A stretch of DNA of 64,000 nucleotides. Source: Isosphaera sp. Lineage in GTDB: Bacteria > Planctomycetota > Phycisphaerae > Phycisphaerales > UBA1924. Below, one piece after another: positions 46,699 to 54,747 of the stretch. The notes below the pieces were generated by a model that did not search any database, was not told the origin of the DNA, and saw nothing but the letters and a program-made list of their open reading frames with translations. The stretch covers positions 43,721 through 107,720 of the forward strand of contig PNJV01000003.1 of NCBI GenBank assembly GCA_013822085.1, written 5' to 3'. Position 1 is the stretch's first letter, and each line of letters opens with the position of its first letter. Both the position numbers and the translations under genes were made by a program.

Positions 46699-47340
46699 AT
46701 GCGGGCAGCAGGGGCACGGATCGCTGGGTGGGTCGTGATCGGGTTCGCCCTGGCGTGGGCGGGCATCGGCGGTGCTGGCTGCGCCGCGGCTGGGCGTCCC
46801 GGGCAGGGCGGCGGACGCGACTACGCCCAGGCCCGCAGGCTCGCTGAGCGCGCCCTGAGCGCCGAGGACGCCGGCAACCCTCAGGGAGCGATCGAGCTCT
46901 ACCGGCAGGCGATCGGCGTCGCCCCGGACTTTGCAGCGGCCCACAACAACCTGGGGAGCCTGCTCATGGAAGCGGGCGACTCGCGCGGGGCCGACGCGGC
47001 CTTCGACCGAGCCGCGACGCACACGCCCAACGACCCGCGCCCCGTCTACAACCGCGGGCTGATCAGGGAACGCCAGCACTGGTACGAGGAGGCCCGCGCG
47101 TTCTATGAGCAGGCCCTGGAGCGCGACCGCAACGACCTCGACTCGCTCTGGGGGCTGGTGCGGGTCAACCACCTGCGCGACACGCGCGACGAGGAGGCCC
47201 TGGGGATCGTCCGCAGGGCCTTGCTGCTCGAGCCCGACCCCGTGCGACGCGACTACCTGCTCCAGCAGAAGATCATCATCGAGAACCGCCTGGCCCAGCC
47301 CAAGCCGCTGGCCCTGGCCCGGGCAGCGGCACGCCGCTAA
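46699..47340 (+). CDS. TPR-repeat lipoprotein
   Basis: 213 residues. A signal peptide with a lipobox-like GGAGC (Cys about 28) is followed by about four TPR units (AIELYRQAIGVAPDFAAAHN, RGADAAFDRAATHTPNDPRP, ARAFYEQALERDRNDLDSLW, EALGIVRRALLLEPDPVRRD). The start has the best Shine-Dalgarno sequence in the area, AGAGGAGGA. It follows the gspM-like gene by 95 bases on the same strand. TPR lipoproteins such as PilF/PilW act as pilotins for secretins, so a role in secretin assembly is plausible (inference). Confidence 0.88.
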   Translation: MRAAGARIAGWVVIGFALAWAGIGGAGCAAAGRPGQGGGRDYAQARRLAERALSAEDAGNPQGAIELYRQAIGVAPDFAAAHNNLGSLLMEAGDSRGADAAFDRAATHTPNDPRPVYNRGLIRERQHWYEEARAFYEQALERDRNDLDSLWGLVRVNHLRDTRDEEALGIVRRALLLEPDPVRRDYLLQQKIIIENRLAQPKPLALARAAARR

Positions 47341-47406
47341 GCCGGGAAGGGGAAAACACCAGTCCGAGAAGCCGTGTATCTGGTGAGCACCGGCGTGTCT
47401 TTGTTC

Positions 47407-47458
47407 TATGATGTGTCAGACTTGTTCGGGTGTGACGCCCCGATCGGAGGAGCGTCAC
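47407..47458 (+). promoter_or_regulatory. Promoter-like TATGAT and leader hairpin of the dockerin-repeat gene
   Basis: TATGAT (47407-47412) is a good -10 match. About 20 bases later lies an inverted repeat, GTGACGC (47432-47438) and GCGTCAC (47452-47458), whose loop holds GGAGGA. The ATG of the next gene is about 140 bases after the -10, so this gene would have a long structured leader, unlike many neighbours. Confidence 0.45.
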
Positions 47459-47549
47459 GGCCCTGCTCAGGGCGAGGAATAGTCCGGGCCGCTGGTGATC
47501 GATCGGTTGCCCCGGTCGATCGGTGGCCCCGAGACGATGGGAGGGATGT

Positions 47550-49760
47550 ATGGTGCGTGCGCGGCGTGCGTCAGCAGCGGTGATCCTGGCGGTTGTCGGC
47601 GGGGCCTGCTCGGTTTCTCATGGGCAGGACTCGGTGTCGGCGGCTGGGCTGCCCGTCGGGGACGCGTTGTCGGCGTACGCGGCGGGGACCACCGGCACAC
47701 AGACGGTGCGCTACGTGGTCGATTTCCAGCCGTTTCGTGCTTCGAGCGGCGCGATCTACCAGATCGCTCCCGTGGCCAAGAGCGCCGCGTCGATCGCCGC
47801 TGGCCGGCTCAACAACCTGATCGCCACGACCACGGCCAGCGCGGGCTACACGCAGGTGGCGCCGCTGCCCGCGGCCACGTTTGCGCTGTGGTCGCAGCCC
47901 GGGGCCGGCGTCAACGCGACCCGGAACAGCGCCCCGTCGCTCCTTGCCGTGGGCGGCACCGAGGCGTTCTCCATGGCCCTGAGCTTCCTCGAGTTCGGGG
48001 CGGGCCCCAACGCGCTCTTTGGCGACCCGGACGACGACGGCAACGTGATCACGGCCCTGGTGGCGTTCGACAGCTTCACGCGGACGCGGTCGTACGTGAC
48101 GCGGGTGGTCTCGGCGGTCAACCGCCCCAGCGCGTCCCAGTCGGTCTCGGCCCAGGCCAACAGCTCGCTGGGCGTCGGGTCGGTCGACGAGCTGGGGAAC
48201 GTGTCGATCCAGGCCGACGGGTTCAACACCGGCGGCGTCAACCGCGTGACGCTGCCGACGTGGCTGCGCGTCAACTCGGCCGGCCGCAGCGCCGCGATCA
48301 ATCAGATCGCCGGCCCCGGCGGGGGCACCACCGGCAGCGACGCGGCGGCGACGACGCGAGCGCTCTCGAGCGACTCGACGTTCATGTCCGTGCCGGCGAT
48401 CGTGCCCACCAGCGAGATCGGCCGGGTGGCGACGCTCGGCCTGGACTTCAACGGCGCCCTGACGTTCCAGGGCGGCGTGACCCAGACCGGGGCGCACCAG
48501 GTCGCTGGGGCCCAGGCCCGCGGGCCCATCAGCGTGACGCGCGGCGCGTTCCTGACGCCAGGCGGCCCGGCCGGCGTGATCACCGGCGCGGCGCTCTCCA
48601 TCGGCCCCTCGGCGACCAAGGTCCGCGGCCTGTCGGCCTTCGGCCTTAGCTCGACCGGCGTCTCGACGCTCCCCGGCGCCGTGGTCCGGCTCGAACTGCC
48701 CGCGGCGCCCGGCGGGATCGTCGATGCCGCCGACGGCTTCGATCCCTCAGCGGTCTTTGGCGACCTTGGCAATCACGAGTTCGGCAACTTCGGCTCGCAG
48801 GTGAGCTTCCGCGGCGGGTCCGGCCCGGTGGGCGCGGTGGTGCTCGGCGACGGGCGCCTGGTCCTGGGCGGCACGGTGGACCCCGCGGGCACCGGCGCCG
48901 CCTCGCCGCAGGGCGCCGACAACTACATCGCGGTGGCGACGTTCGACGGCACGACCGGGCTCGCCCAGTGGGGCGTGGCGGCCCACACGGGCGCCGGCCC
49001 GGGCACGGGCAAGGCCGTCTTCGGCGCCCCGTTCCCCGGCGCGCCCGCAGACGAGATCATCGGGCGCATCGCCCCCGTCGCCGCGGGCTCCGGGCCGTCG
49101 ATCTCGTCGCCGGCGTTCGACTCGGCCGGCAACGTGTACTTCACCGCCAACGTGGCCCCGACAGCTGGCGCCGGGCCCGGCGTGTGGCTGATCCGCGGCA
49201 ACCGCCAGGCCGACGGCGGCTACCGGCTCGAGCGGCTGCTGGGCGTGGGCGACGTCTTCCGCGGCAGGAACGCGGGGCTGAGCTACCGCGTGGACCTCTT
49301 GTCGGTGGCCGACGGCGACTCGGTTGACTCGGGCGCCGTGTGGTCTTCGAGCGTCAACCAGGGCGTCCTGCCCGGGCTGGGCGAGGTTCCCGACGCTGGC
49401 TCGCGGTTCTCGCTGGGCGCCATCGCCGTGCGGGCCCGCATCGTCTACGACGTGGACGCCAGCGGCTCATTCACCGACGCGGCTGATCAGGCGTACAACA
49501 CGGCCCTGCTGATCACGCCGGGCTACAGCCCCGCGGACGTGGGCGACTTCCTCGGTTTGCCCGGACCGGACGGGATCATTGATGGCAACGACTTTGTGCT
49601 GTTCTTGTCGGCCCTGGCCGAGGGCGCCGCCTCGCCGGCCGCCCGCCTGACGGACATCGCCGACTTCCTTGGGCTGACCTTGCTCGACGGTGGCGGCCCG
49701 GACGGCGTCGTCGACGGAAACGACTTCGTGGCGTTCCTGTCCGCGCTGGTCTCTCAATAA
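47550..49760 (+). CDS. Secreted protein with two C-terminal dockerin-like repeats
   Basis: 736 residues. A signal peptide (AAVILAVVGGACSVSHGQ) is followed by ~630 residues rich in Gly, Ser, Ala, Thr and Val, probably beta-structured, with no motif that I recognise. Segments such as DPDDDGNVI and FDSAGNVYFTANV look like repeat or calcium loops. The tail has two dockerin-like repeats, a short one (ADVGDFLGLPGPDG with DGNDFVLFL, lacking the first GGG) and a standard one (DIADFLGLTLLDGGGPDG with DGNDFVAFL). It ends at the second repeat without the Gly-Cys terminus of the other two such proteins. GGGAGGG precedes the ATG. Confidence 0.85.
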   Translation: MVRARRASAAVILAVVGGACSVSHGQDSVSAAGLPVGDALSAYAAGTTGTQTVRYVVDFQPFRASSGAIYQIAPVAKSAASIAAGRLNNLIATTTASAGYTQVAPLPAATFALWSQPGAGVNATRNSAPSLLAVGGTEAFSMALSFLEFGAGPNALFGDPDDDGNVITALVAFDSFTRTRSYVTRVVSAVNRPSASQSVSAQANSSLGVGSVDELGNVSIQADGFNTGGVNRVTLPTWLRVNSAGRSAAINQIAGPGGGTTGSDAAATTRALSSDSTFMSVPAIVPTSEIGRVATLGLDFNGALTFQGGVTQTGAHQVAGAQARGPISVTRGAFLTPGGPAGVITGAALSIGPSATKVRGLSAFGLSSTGVSTLPGAVVRLELPAAPGGIVDAADGFDPSAVFGDLGNHEFGNFGSQVSFRGGSGPVGAVVLGDGRLVLGGTVDPAGTGAASPQGADNYIAVATFDGTTGLAQWGVAAHTGAGPGTGKAVFGAPFPGAPADEIIGRIAPVAAGSGPSISSPAFDSAGNVYFTANVAPTAGAGPGVWLIRGNRQADGGYRLERLLGVGDVFRGRNAGLSYRVDLLSVADGDSVDSGAVWSSSVNQGVLPGLGEVPDAGSRFSLGAIAVRARIVYDVDASGSFTDAADQAYNTALLITPGYSPADVGDFLGLPGPDGIIDGNDFVLFLSALAEGAASPAARLTDIADFLGLTLLDGGGPDGVVDGNDFVAFLSALVSQ

Positions 49761-49811
49761 CTCATGCCCCCCGGAAGGCTTGGAAGCGGATCGCCAAAGC
49801 AGCACGCCGCC

Positions 49812-50765
49812 TCATTTATGCGCGGCCATTCCTGTTGCTTCGAGCAGGCGGCCTTGGTCGCCCGCGCTGATCGTCATCGCCCCCGGCACGCTCCCGATGA
49901 AACGCCGCGACCAGGTCCGCTGGCTCTTTGCAAAGCGCCGCGTCTCGATCTTGATCCGCTCGACGGCGTCCCCGAGCGGGCACGCGGCTGGGTTGGCCAG
50001 GTGCTGCGCCAGCTGCCGATAGCCGATCGCCTGCGATGCCTGCGGGCTCAGCGGGCCGTGCGCAAGGAGCCCCCTGACCTCCTCAAGCAGGCCACGCTCC
50101 ATCATCGCGCGCACGCGCGCGTTGATCCTGCCGTTGAGCTCCGGCGTCTCTTGGCTCAGGACGAACAAGCGCAGATCGCTGCGTGGGGCGCCCGCGCCCC
50201 ACTGCGTCTGGAGCGACGAGATCGGCCTGCCCGTGAGATGGAAGACCTCGAGCGCGCGGACGGTGCGGCGTAGGTCGGCGGGGTGGATGCGTTCGGCGGC
50301 GGCTGGATCGGCCCGCAGCAGCCGCTGGCGCAGCTCGGCATGGCCGAGACCGGACAGCGAGGCGCGCAGGCCGGGGTCGGCGGGCGGGCCGCGGAACATG
50401 CCAAAGAGCAGCGTTTGAACATAGAGCGACGTCCCGCCGACAACGATTGGGACCGCCCCGCGCCGGCGTGCCGAGTCGATCGCTTCTTCTGCGAGCGACG
50501 CCCAATCCTCGACGGTGAACGGGGCATGGTCGTGCGGGTCACGAACATCGATCAGGTGGTGCGGCACCTCGAGGCGTGCCTCCGGCGAGGCCTTGGCTGT
50601 GCCGATGTTCATGCGGCAAAAGACCTGGAACGCGTCGGCGGAGACGATCTCGGCCGGCCGCCCCTGAGTCACGAGTCTGCGCGCAAGCCCGAGCGCCAGG
50701 TCGGACTTGCCGCTGGCGGTCGGGCCGTAGATAATAACACCTTTGTGTGTTACTTGATCCGTCAT
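49812..50765 (-). CDS. miaA: tRNA dimethylallyltransferase MiaA
   Basis: 317 residues. The enzyme transfers a dimethylallyl group to A37 of tRNAs reading UNN codons. The P-loop YGPTASGKS is at residues 13-21. The family stretch that usually reads DSRQVYKGMDIGTAKP appears as DAFQVFCRMNIGTAKAS, keeping the GTAK part. VPHHLIDVRDP, GGTSLYVQTLLFG, HPADLRRTVRALEVFHLTG and SQAIGYRQ follow as expected. Divergent from padR, 54 bases apart; the first codons lie in an A/T-richer patch. Confidence 0.95.
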   Translation of the reverse strand: MTDQVTHKGVIIYGPTASGKSDLALGLARRLVTQGRPAEIVSADAFQVFCRMNIGTAKASPEARLEVPHHLIDVRDPHDHAPFTVEDWASLAEEAIDSARRRGAVPIVVGGTSLYVQTLLFGMFRGPPADPGLRASLSGLGHAELRQRLLRADPAAAERIHPADLRRTVRALEVFHLTGRPISSLQTQWGAGAPRSDLRLFVLSQETPELNGRINARVRAMMERGLLEEVRGLLAHGPLSPQASQAIGYRQLAQHLANPAACPLGDAVERIKIETRRFAKSQRTWSRRFIGSVPGAMTISAGDQGRLLEATGMAAHK

Positions 50766-50807
50766 ACGCAGAGTCTGTGCAATGCATCGTTATTCAATGC
50801 CTTGCCA

Positions 50808-50813
50808 TACTAT
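50808..50813 (+). promoter_or_regulatory. -10-like element, probable leaderless start of the padR-type gene
   Basis: TACTAT with a 6-base spacer to the ATG at 50820; no Shine-Dalgarno sequence. It lies in the A/T-rich interval shared with miaA. Confidence 0.5.
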
Positions 50814-50819
50814 ATGTGC

Positions 50820-51170
50820 ATGGGCACAGCACGCACGAGCGGGACCGGGCACCGGCCGGTCGTCCTTCAGGGCACGCTAGAGCCGATGATCCTGGCGGTC
50901 ATCGCGTCGGCAGGGGAGCTGCACGGGTACGGCATCGCCCGAGCCATCGAGCGCAAGTCCGGGGCGGTGTTCACGATCGAGGAGGGCTCGCTCTACCCCG
51001 CGATGCGGCGGCTCGTCGAGCGGGGGCACGTCAGGTCTCGCTGGACGATCGGGCCGAGCGGCCGCAGGGCGCGGTCGTACTGGCTCAGCGCCAGCGGCGC
51101 GCGAGAGCTGGGCCGGCAGCGGGAGCTGTGGATGGCGGTGCGCGTCGGTGTCGATAGTGTGCTCGCATGA
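50820..51170 (+). CDS. PadR-family transcriptional regulator
   Basis: 116 residues, typical for a single-domain PadR winged-helix protein. Key stretches are LEPMILAVIASAGELHGYGI, IERKSGAVFTIEEGSLYPAM (the recognition region), RRLVERGHVRSRW and ARSYWLSASGARELGRQREL. PadR proteins usually repress a neighbouring transporter or membrane gene and their own promoter. Here the same-strand neighbour is ilvE, with a promoter-rich gap between. The target is therefore uncertain. ATG at 50820 is chosen; ATG at 50814 is in frame. Confidence 0.92.
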   Translation: MGTARTSGTGHRPVVLQGTLEPMILAVIASAGELHGYGIARAIERKSGAVFTIEEGSLYPAMRRLVERGHVRSRWTIGPSGRRARSYWLSASGARELGRQRELWMAVRVGVDSVLA

Positions 51171-51208
51171 CATATCGATGTGTAAAGCACAGATATGCTA
51201 TGTATACT
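51170..51208. promoter_or_regulatory. A/T-rich dyad and TATACT promoter between padR and ilvE
   Basis: CATATC (51171-51176) and GATATG (51192-51197) form an inverted repeat around TGTG/CACA, with an ACAT-N4-ATGT arrangement at its left side, reminiscent of PadR boxes. TATACT (51203-51208) follows and would start an ilvE transcript with a ~95-base leader. A second TACTAT is at 51250-51255. This is a candidate PadR operator. Confidence 0.4.
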
Positions 51209-51307
51209 GCCTTTGGTCATAGCCGCAGTGCTCGCTCGCGCGGTACGGGTACTATGAGCTGTCGAGAAAGCAATGGTTCGACGTGACACGCACGACAGGA
51301 GAGCGCC

Positions 51308-52345
51308 ATGAGGACCAAGTCTGGGAGCAAGAAGACAGCGACCGTCAGGCCGAGCAGCGTCAAGGCCGCCGAGCCGCGTCCAAACGGCGCGGGCAAGGCT
51401 CGCCGCGAGGTCGCGCGGGATCACCCGACGCTGCACTTTTTCCACAAGAGCGAGGCGGTGGTCGCGGGCGAGGCCCCGATCATCTATGTCAACGGACGCA
51501 TGCTCCCCAAGAGCCAGGCGATGGTGAGCGTGTTCGACCACGGCCTGCTCTACGGCGACGGGGTGTTCGAGGGCATCCGCGTCTACAAGGGCAAGGTCTT
51601 CAAGTGCGGCCAGCACATGGAGCGGCTGTGGCGGTCCGCTGAGGCGCTGCGGCTGAGCGTCCCGATCTCGCGCGACGAGATGGTGCAGGTGATGCGCGAC
51701 TGCATCACCGCCAACGGTCTCGTGGACGGGTACATCAGGCTCCTGGTGACGCGCGGCGCGGGCACGCTCGGCCTGGACCCGCGCAAGTGCCCCGTGGCGG
51801 GCGTGGTGTGCATCGCAGACCAGATCGCGCTCTACCCCAAGGAGCTCTACGACAAGGGGATGAAGATCATCGTGGCCGGCCGGCCGCGCACGCCGATCGA
51901 GTGCCTCGACCCACGCATCAAGTCGCTCAACTATCTCAACAACATCCTGGCCAAGGTCGAGGCGATCGACGAGGGGTGCCACGAGGCGATCATGCTCAAC
52001 ACCGACGGGTACGTGAGCGAGTGCACCGGCGACAACATCTTCGTCATCAGGGACGGGCACGTCTACACGCCGCCGACCGAGGCGGGCATCCTCGAGGGGA
52101 TCACTCGGCGGTTCGTGATCGACCTGTGCGCCGAGCACGGCGTGCCGTGCACCATGCGGATGATGCGGCCCGAGGAGGTCAAGTCGGCCAACGAGGTCTT
52201 CCTCACGGGGTCGGCGGCCGAGATCATCGCGGTGACGCAGATCGACGACATCCGCATCGGCAGCGGCGCGGAGGGACCGGTCACGCGTCGCCTGCGTGAG
52301 GCGTTCCGCGCGGTGGTCACCAGCGACGAGGTGCCCGAGGATTGA
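51308..52345 (+). CDS. ilvE: Branched-chain amino acid aminotransferase
   Basis: 345 residues, fold type IV PLP enzyme, making Leu, Ile and Val from their keto acids with glutamate. The PLP lysine is K205 in DPRIKSLNYLNNILAK. Other markers are HGLLYGDGVFEGIRVYKGKV, RLLVTRGAGTLGLDP, EAIMLNTDGYVSECTGDNIF and EVFLTGSAAEIIAVTQID. The N-terminal ~50 residues (Lys/Arg/Ala-rich) extend beyond normal IlvE. A D-amino-acid or aminodeoxychorismate lyase is less likely given the RxYKGKVF and SECTGDNIF patterns. CAGGAGA precedes the ATG. It follows a PadR regulator. Confidence 0.93.
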   Translation: MRTKSGSKKTATVRPSSVKAAEPRPNGAGKARREVARDHPTLHFFHKSEAVVAGEAPIIYVNGRMLPKSQAMVSVFDHGLLYGDGVFEGIRVYKGKVFKCGQHMERLWRSAEALRLSVPISRDEMVQVMRDCITANGLVDGYIRLLVTRGAGTLGLDPRKCPVAGVVCIADQIALYPKELYDKGMKIIVAGRPRTPIECLDPRIKSLNYLNNILAKVEAIDEGCHEAIMLNTDGYVSECTGDNIFVIRDGHVYTPPTEAGILEGITRRFVIDLCAEHGVPCTMRMMRPEEVKSANEVFLTGSAAEIIAVTQIDDIRIGSGAEGPVTRRLREAFRAVVTSDEVPED

Positions 52346-52351
52346 TCACGC

Positions 52352-52411
52352 GACACATCGGTTTGCTGGGTATCGGGTCACTGGGCATCGTGTCGCCGTG
52401 CATCGGCGTGC
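52352..52411. repeat. Degenerate 15-bp tandem repeat spanning the end of the GT4 gene
   Basis: Four 15-base units (52352-52366, 52367-52381, 52382-52396, 52397-52411) share a central ATCG and a final C, with consensus TGGGYATCGGGTCRC. The array fills the gap after ilvE and continues into the last codons of the GT4 gene (reverse strand). Confidence 0.6.
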
Positions 52412-53694
52412 GATGACTCGCTGGACCCTTGCCCGCGTGCGCGGTGCGATTGGCGAGATCGGATCGCGTCCCGGTACACCACCTCCAGCTGGCGCACCAT
52501 GGCGGCGTCGTCGAACATGGCCGCGCACATGACTTGGCCGCGTTCGCCCATGGCCTTGCGGTCGAGGGGGTGGCCGGCCATCCACAGCGCTGCGCGGCGG
52601 AGGGCGGCGGTGTCGCCGCGCGGGACGAGGATCCCCGTGGCCCGATCGCGCCCCACGCGTGTGACGTCGAGGCAGACCTCCGGGGCGCCGTCGCAGTCGT
52701 AGGCGATCGCGGGCACGCCGCAGAGCAGGGCCTGCGGGATCGTGCGGGGCAGCCCCTCGCGCCAGGACGGGTGGACCAGCGTGTCCATCGCGCGGACCAG
52801 ACCCGGGACTTTGCTCGGCGGGACCAGGCCGGTCATGATGACTCGATTTTCTATGCCTAGCGACGCGATGCGTTGCTCGAGCGCGCTCCTGAGCGAGCCG
52901 TCGCCGACCCACAGCAGCCGCCACGATCGCCGGGCACGGAGCTCGCCCGCCAGCGCGTCGAGGAGGTCCGCGTGGCCCTTGTGCTCGGCAAGGCGGGCGA
53001 CGGTGCCGAAGACCATCGCGTCGGGCGGGATGCCCAGCGCGGCGCGGGCCTGGGCTCGCGTCTGATCGGGCGTCGGGTGCAAGAAATCGCCGGTTCTCAT
53101 GCCCGAGCGGACGGTCACGTAGAGGGACGGGTCCCCGATGCCCCTGGCCAAGAACTGGGCGGTCATCGCGTCGGCGACGCTGACGATGCGGTGGCACCGC
53201 CGAGCGGCCAGCCGCTCGGCGATGGTGTACAGCGCGTTGGTCAGCCCCGTGCGGGCGCGAGCAGCCGGCCCGCCCACCAGGGGCATGAACGGCGGCCCGT
53301 GCACGGTGTGCACCACCGCGGGCCGCTCGCCGCCGGAGGCCCGCAGGACACGCCAGGCCGCGAGCCGGCCCAGCACGCCGGCCTTGCTGCTGTGCGTGTG
53401 CACGACGTCGGGGCGCAGCGACTCGATCAGCGACGTGAGCTGGCGCAGCGCGCGGGCGTCGCGCCGCGGGCTGATCTGCCTGACCATGTCCGGGACGGTG
53501 TGCGTGAGGATCCGGCGCCCGTCGGGGGTGCGGTAGCGCTCGACCTCGTCGGCCAATGACCCCTCGGGCCCCTCGATGGGCCCGTAGGCCAGGTGCACCT
53601 CGTGCCCGAGCGCGGCCTGGCCCTGGCACGAGAGCGCGGTGTTCTCCTGCGATCCGCCCAGGATCAGCCGCGTTGACACGTGCAGCACGCGCAT
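52378..53694 (-). CDS. GT4-family glycosyltransferase
   Basis: 438 residues, GT-B fold. The N-terminal domain has VLHVSTRLILGGSQENTALS and DVVHTHSSKAGVLGRLAAWR. The C-terminal nucleotide-sugar domain has FGTVARLAEHKGHADLLDAL, LLWVGDGSLRSALEQ, and HPSWREGLPRTIPQALLCGV with PAIAYDCDGAPEV, the usual E(x7)E region with Gln replacing the second Glu. It probably builds a cell-surface glycan. The last ~25 residues are encoded in part by a 15-bp tandem repeat. TACAGT ends 7 bases before the ATG. truA follows upstream on the same strand with a 21-base gap. Confidence 0.93.
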   Translation of the reverse strand: MRVLHVSTRLILGGSQENTALSCQGQAALGHEVHLAYGPIEGPEGSLADEVERYRTPDGRRILTHTVPDMVRQISPRRDARALRQLTSLIESLRPDVVHTHSSKAGVLGRLAAWRVLRASGGERPAVVHTVHGPPFMPLVGGPAARARTGLTNALYTIAERLAARRCHRIVSVADAMTAQFLARGIGDPSLYVTVRSGMRTGDFLHPTPDQTRAQARAALGIPPDAMVFGTVARLAEHKGHADLLDALAGELRARRSWRLLWVGDGSLRSALEQRIASLGIENRVIMTGLVPPSKVPGLVRAMDTLVHPSWREGLPRTIPQALLCGVPAIAYDCDGAPEVCLDVTRVGRDRATGILVPRGDTAALRRAALWMAGHPLDRKAMGERGQVMCAAMFDDAAMVRQLEVVYRDAIRSRQSHRARGQGSSESSHADARRHDAQ

Positions 53695-53701
53695 CGGTGC
53701 G

Positions 53702-53707
53702 ACTGTA
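53702..53707 (-). promoter_or_regulatory. -10-like element, probable leaderless start of the GT4 gene
   Basis: TACAGT on the minus strand, 7-base spacer to ATG 53694. It falls in the 21-base gap after the truA stop, which argues against simple cotranscription only. Confidence 0.55.
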
Positions 53708-53715
53708 CCGCCGGC

Positions 53716-54702
53716 TCAGGCCGGCGACGGGCGCGCGTCGGGCTCGGAGGCGTGGACGAAGGCCGGCGGCGGCTCGTAGCGCACCCAGCGCAGGCACAGG
53801 CCGGTCGGGGCGAGCGTTGGGCCGGCGTCGCGGCGGTCGCGCGTGCGCAGGGCGGCGCGTGTCGAGCCCCGGTCGCGTCGGCCCAGGCCCACCTCCAGCA
53901 GCGTGCCAGCGATGATTCGCACCATGTTCCAGAGGAACCCGCCGCCCTCGATGGAGATCTCCAGGCGTGTCCCCGCGTCGCGCGGGCTCGGGAGCAGGGC
54001 GATCTGGCACGCGTGGACGGTGCGGACGGTGCTCAGCCTGCCGTGGCCGGCGGCGGCGAAGGCGGCAAAGTCGTGCGTGCCCACCAGCGCCGCCGCGGCG
54101 TCGCGCATGGCGTCGGTGTCGGGCAGCGCGCCGGGCCGGGCGCGGACAAAGTGCACGGTCCGGCGGTCCCACAGCGGGCGCTGCGGCCCGAACTGGATGG
54201 TGTAGGTGTAGCGCTTGCGCACAGCCCCTGCGACGGGGTCGAAGCCGGCCGGCACCGCGGCGGCGGCCAGCACGGCCACGTCGTCGGGCAGGCGCGCGTT
54301 GACGGCTTGGCAGAGCCGCGCCGGGCCGCGGTCGGCGGGCCAGCCCACGCCGCGCGGGGCCGGCGGGGCGTCGGCGATGGGCGACGGGCCCGTCGTTTCG
54401 AGCGGCTGGCACGTGAAGGCGCAGACCTGCCCCTCGGCGTGCACGCCCGAGTCGGTGCGGCTGGCGCCGATCAGCTCGACCGGCTCCCGCACCACCTGGC
54501 GCACCACGCGTTCGAGCACGCCCTGGACGGTGCGCAGGCTGACGCGTCCCTCGGGCGCGCCCTCGAGCAGGGGCGTGTGAGGTGAATAGGCCGGCCCCGC
54601 GCCGTCCTGGGCCGCCGGCCCGGCCGATGCGGGGGGCTCCTGTTTCTGCCACCCGCAGAAGTCGGTCCCGTCGTAGGCCACAAGCAGCGCGTAACGCGGC
54701 AC
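53716..54702 (-). CDS. truA: tRNA pseudouridine(38-40) synthase TruA
   Basis: 328 residues. The catalytic Asp is D84 in GASRTDSGVHAEGQV. YALLVAYDGTDFCGWQKQ opens the protein, and KRYTYTIQFG, FVRARPG, HDFAAFAAAGH and GGGFLWNMVRIIAGTLLEVG follow. An insert of ~30 Ala/Pro/Gly residues lies between GWQKQ and LRTVQGVLE. The region ~110-125 is also extended, so the protein is longer than the usual ~260. GTG start at 54702 with GGAG upstream. Confidence 0.95.
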   Translation of the reverse strand: MPRYALLVAYDGTDFCGWQKQEPPASAGPAAQDGAGPAYSPHTPLLEGAPEGRVSLRTVQGVLERVVRQVVREPVELIGASRTDSGVHAEGQVCAFTCQPLETTGPSPIADAPPAPRGVGWPADRGPARLCQAVNARLPDDVAVLAAAAVPAGFDPVAGAVRKRYTYTIQFGPQRPLWDRRTVHFVRARPGALPDTDAMRDAAAALVGTHDFAAFAAAGHGRLSTVRTVHACQIALLPSPRDAGTRLEISIEGGGFLWNMVRIIAGTLLEVGLGRRDRGSTRAALRTRDRRDAGPTLAPTGLCLRWVRYEPPPAFVHASEPDARPSPA

Positions 54703-54747
54703 GGGTGCTCCGGTGTGCGGGCGGCCGGTCGGCCCGTCGCCCGCGGC

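Noticed and set aside
47374..47583. A 69-codon plus-strand frame before the dockerin-repeat gene
   Set aside because: It covers the promoter, hairpin and Shine-Dalgarno region of the next gene and has no coding character.
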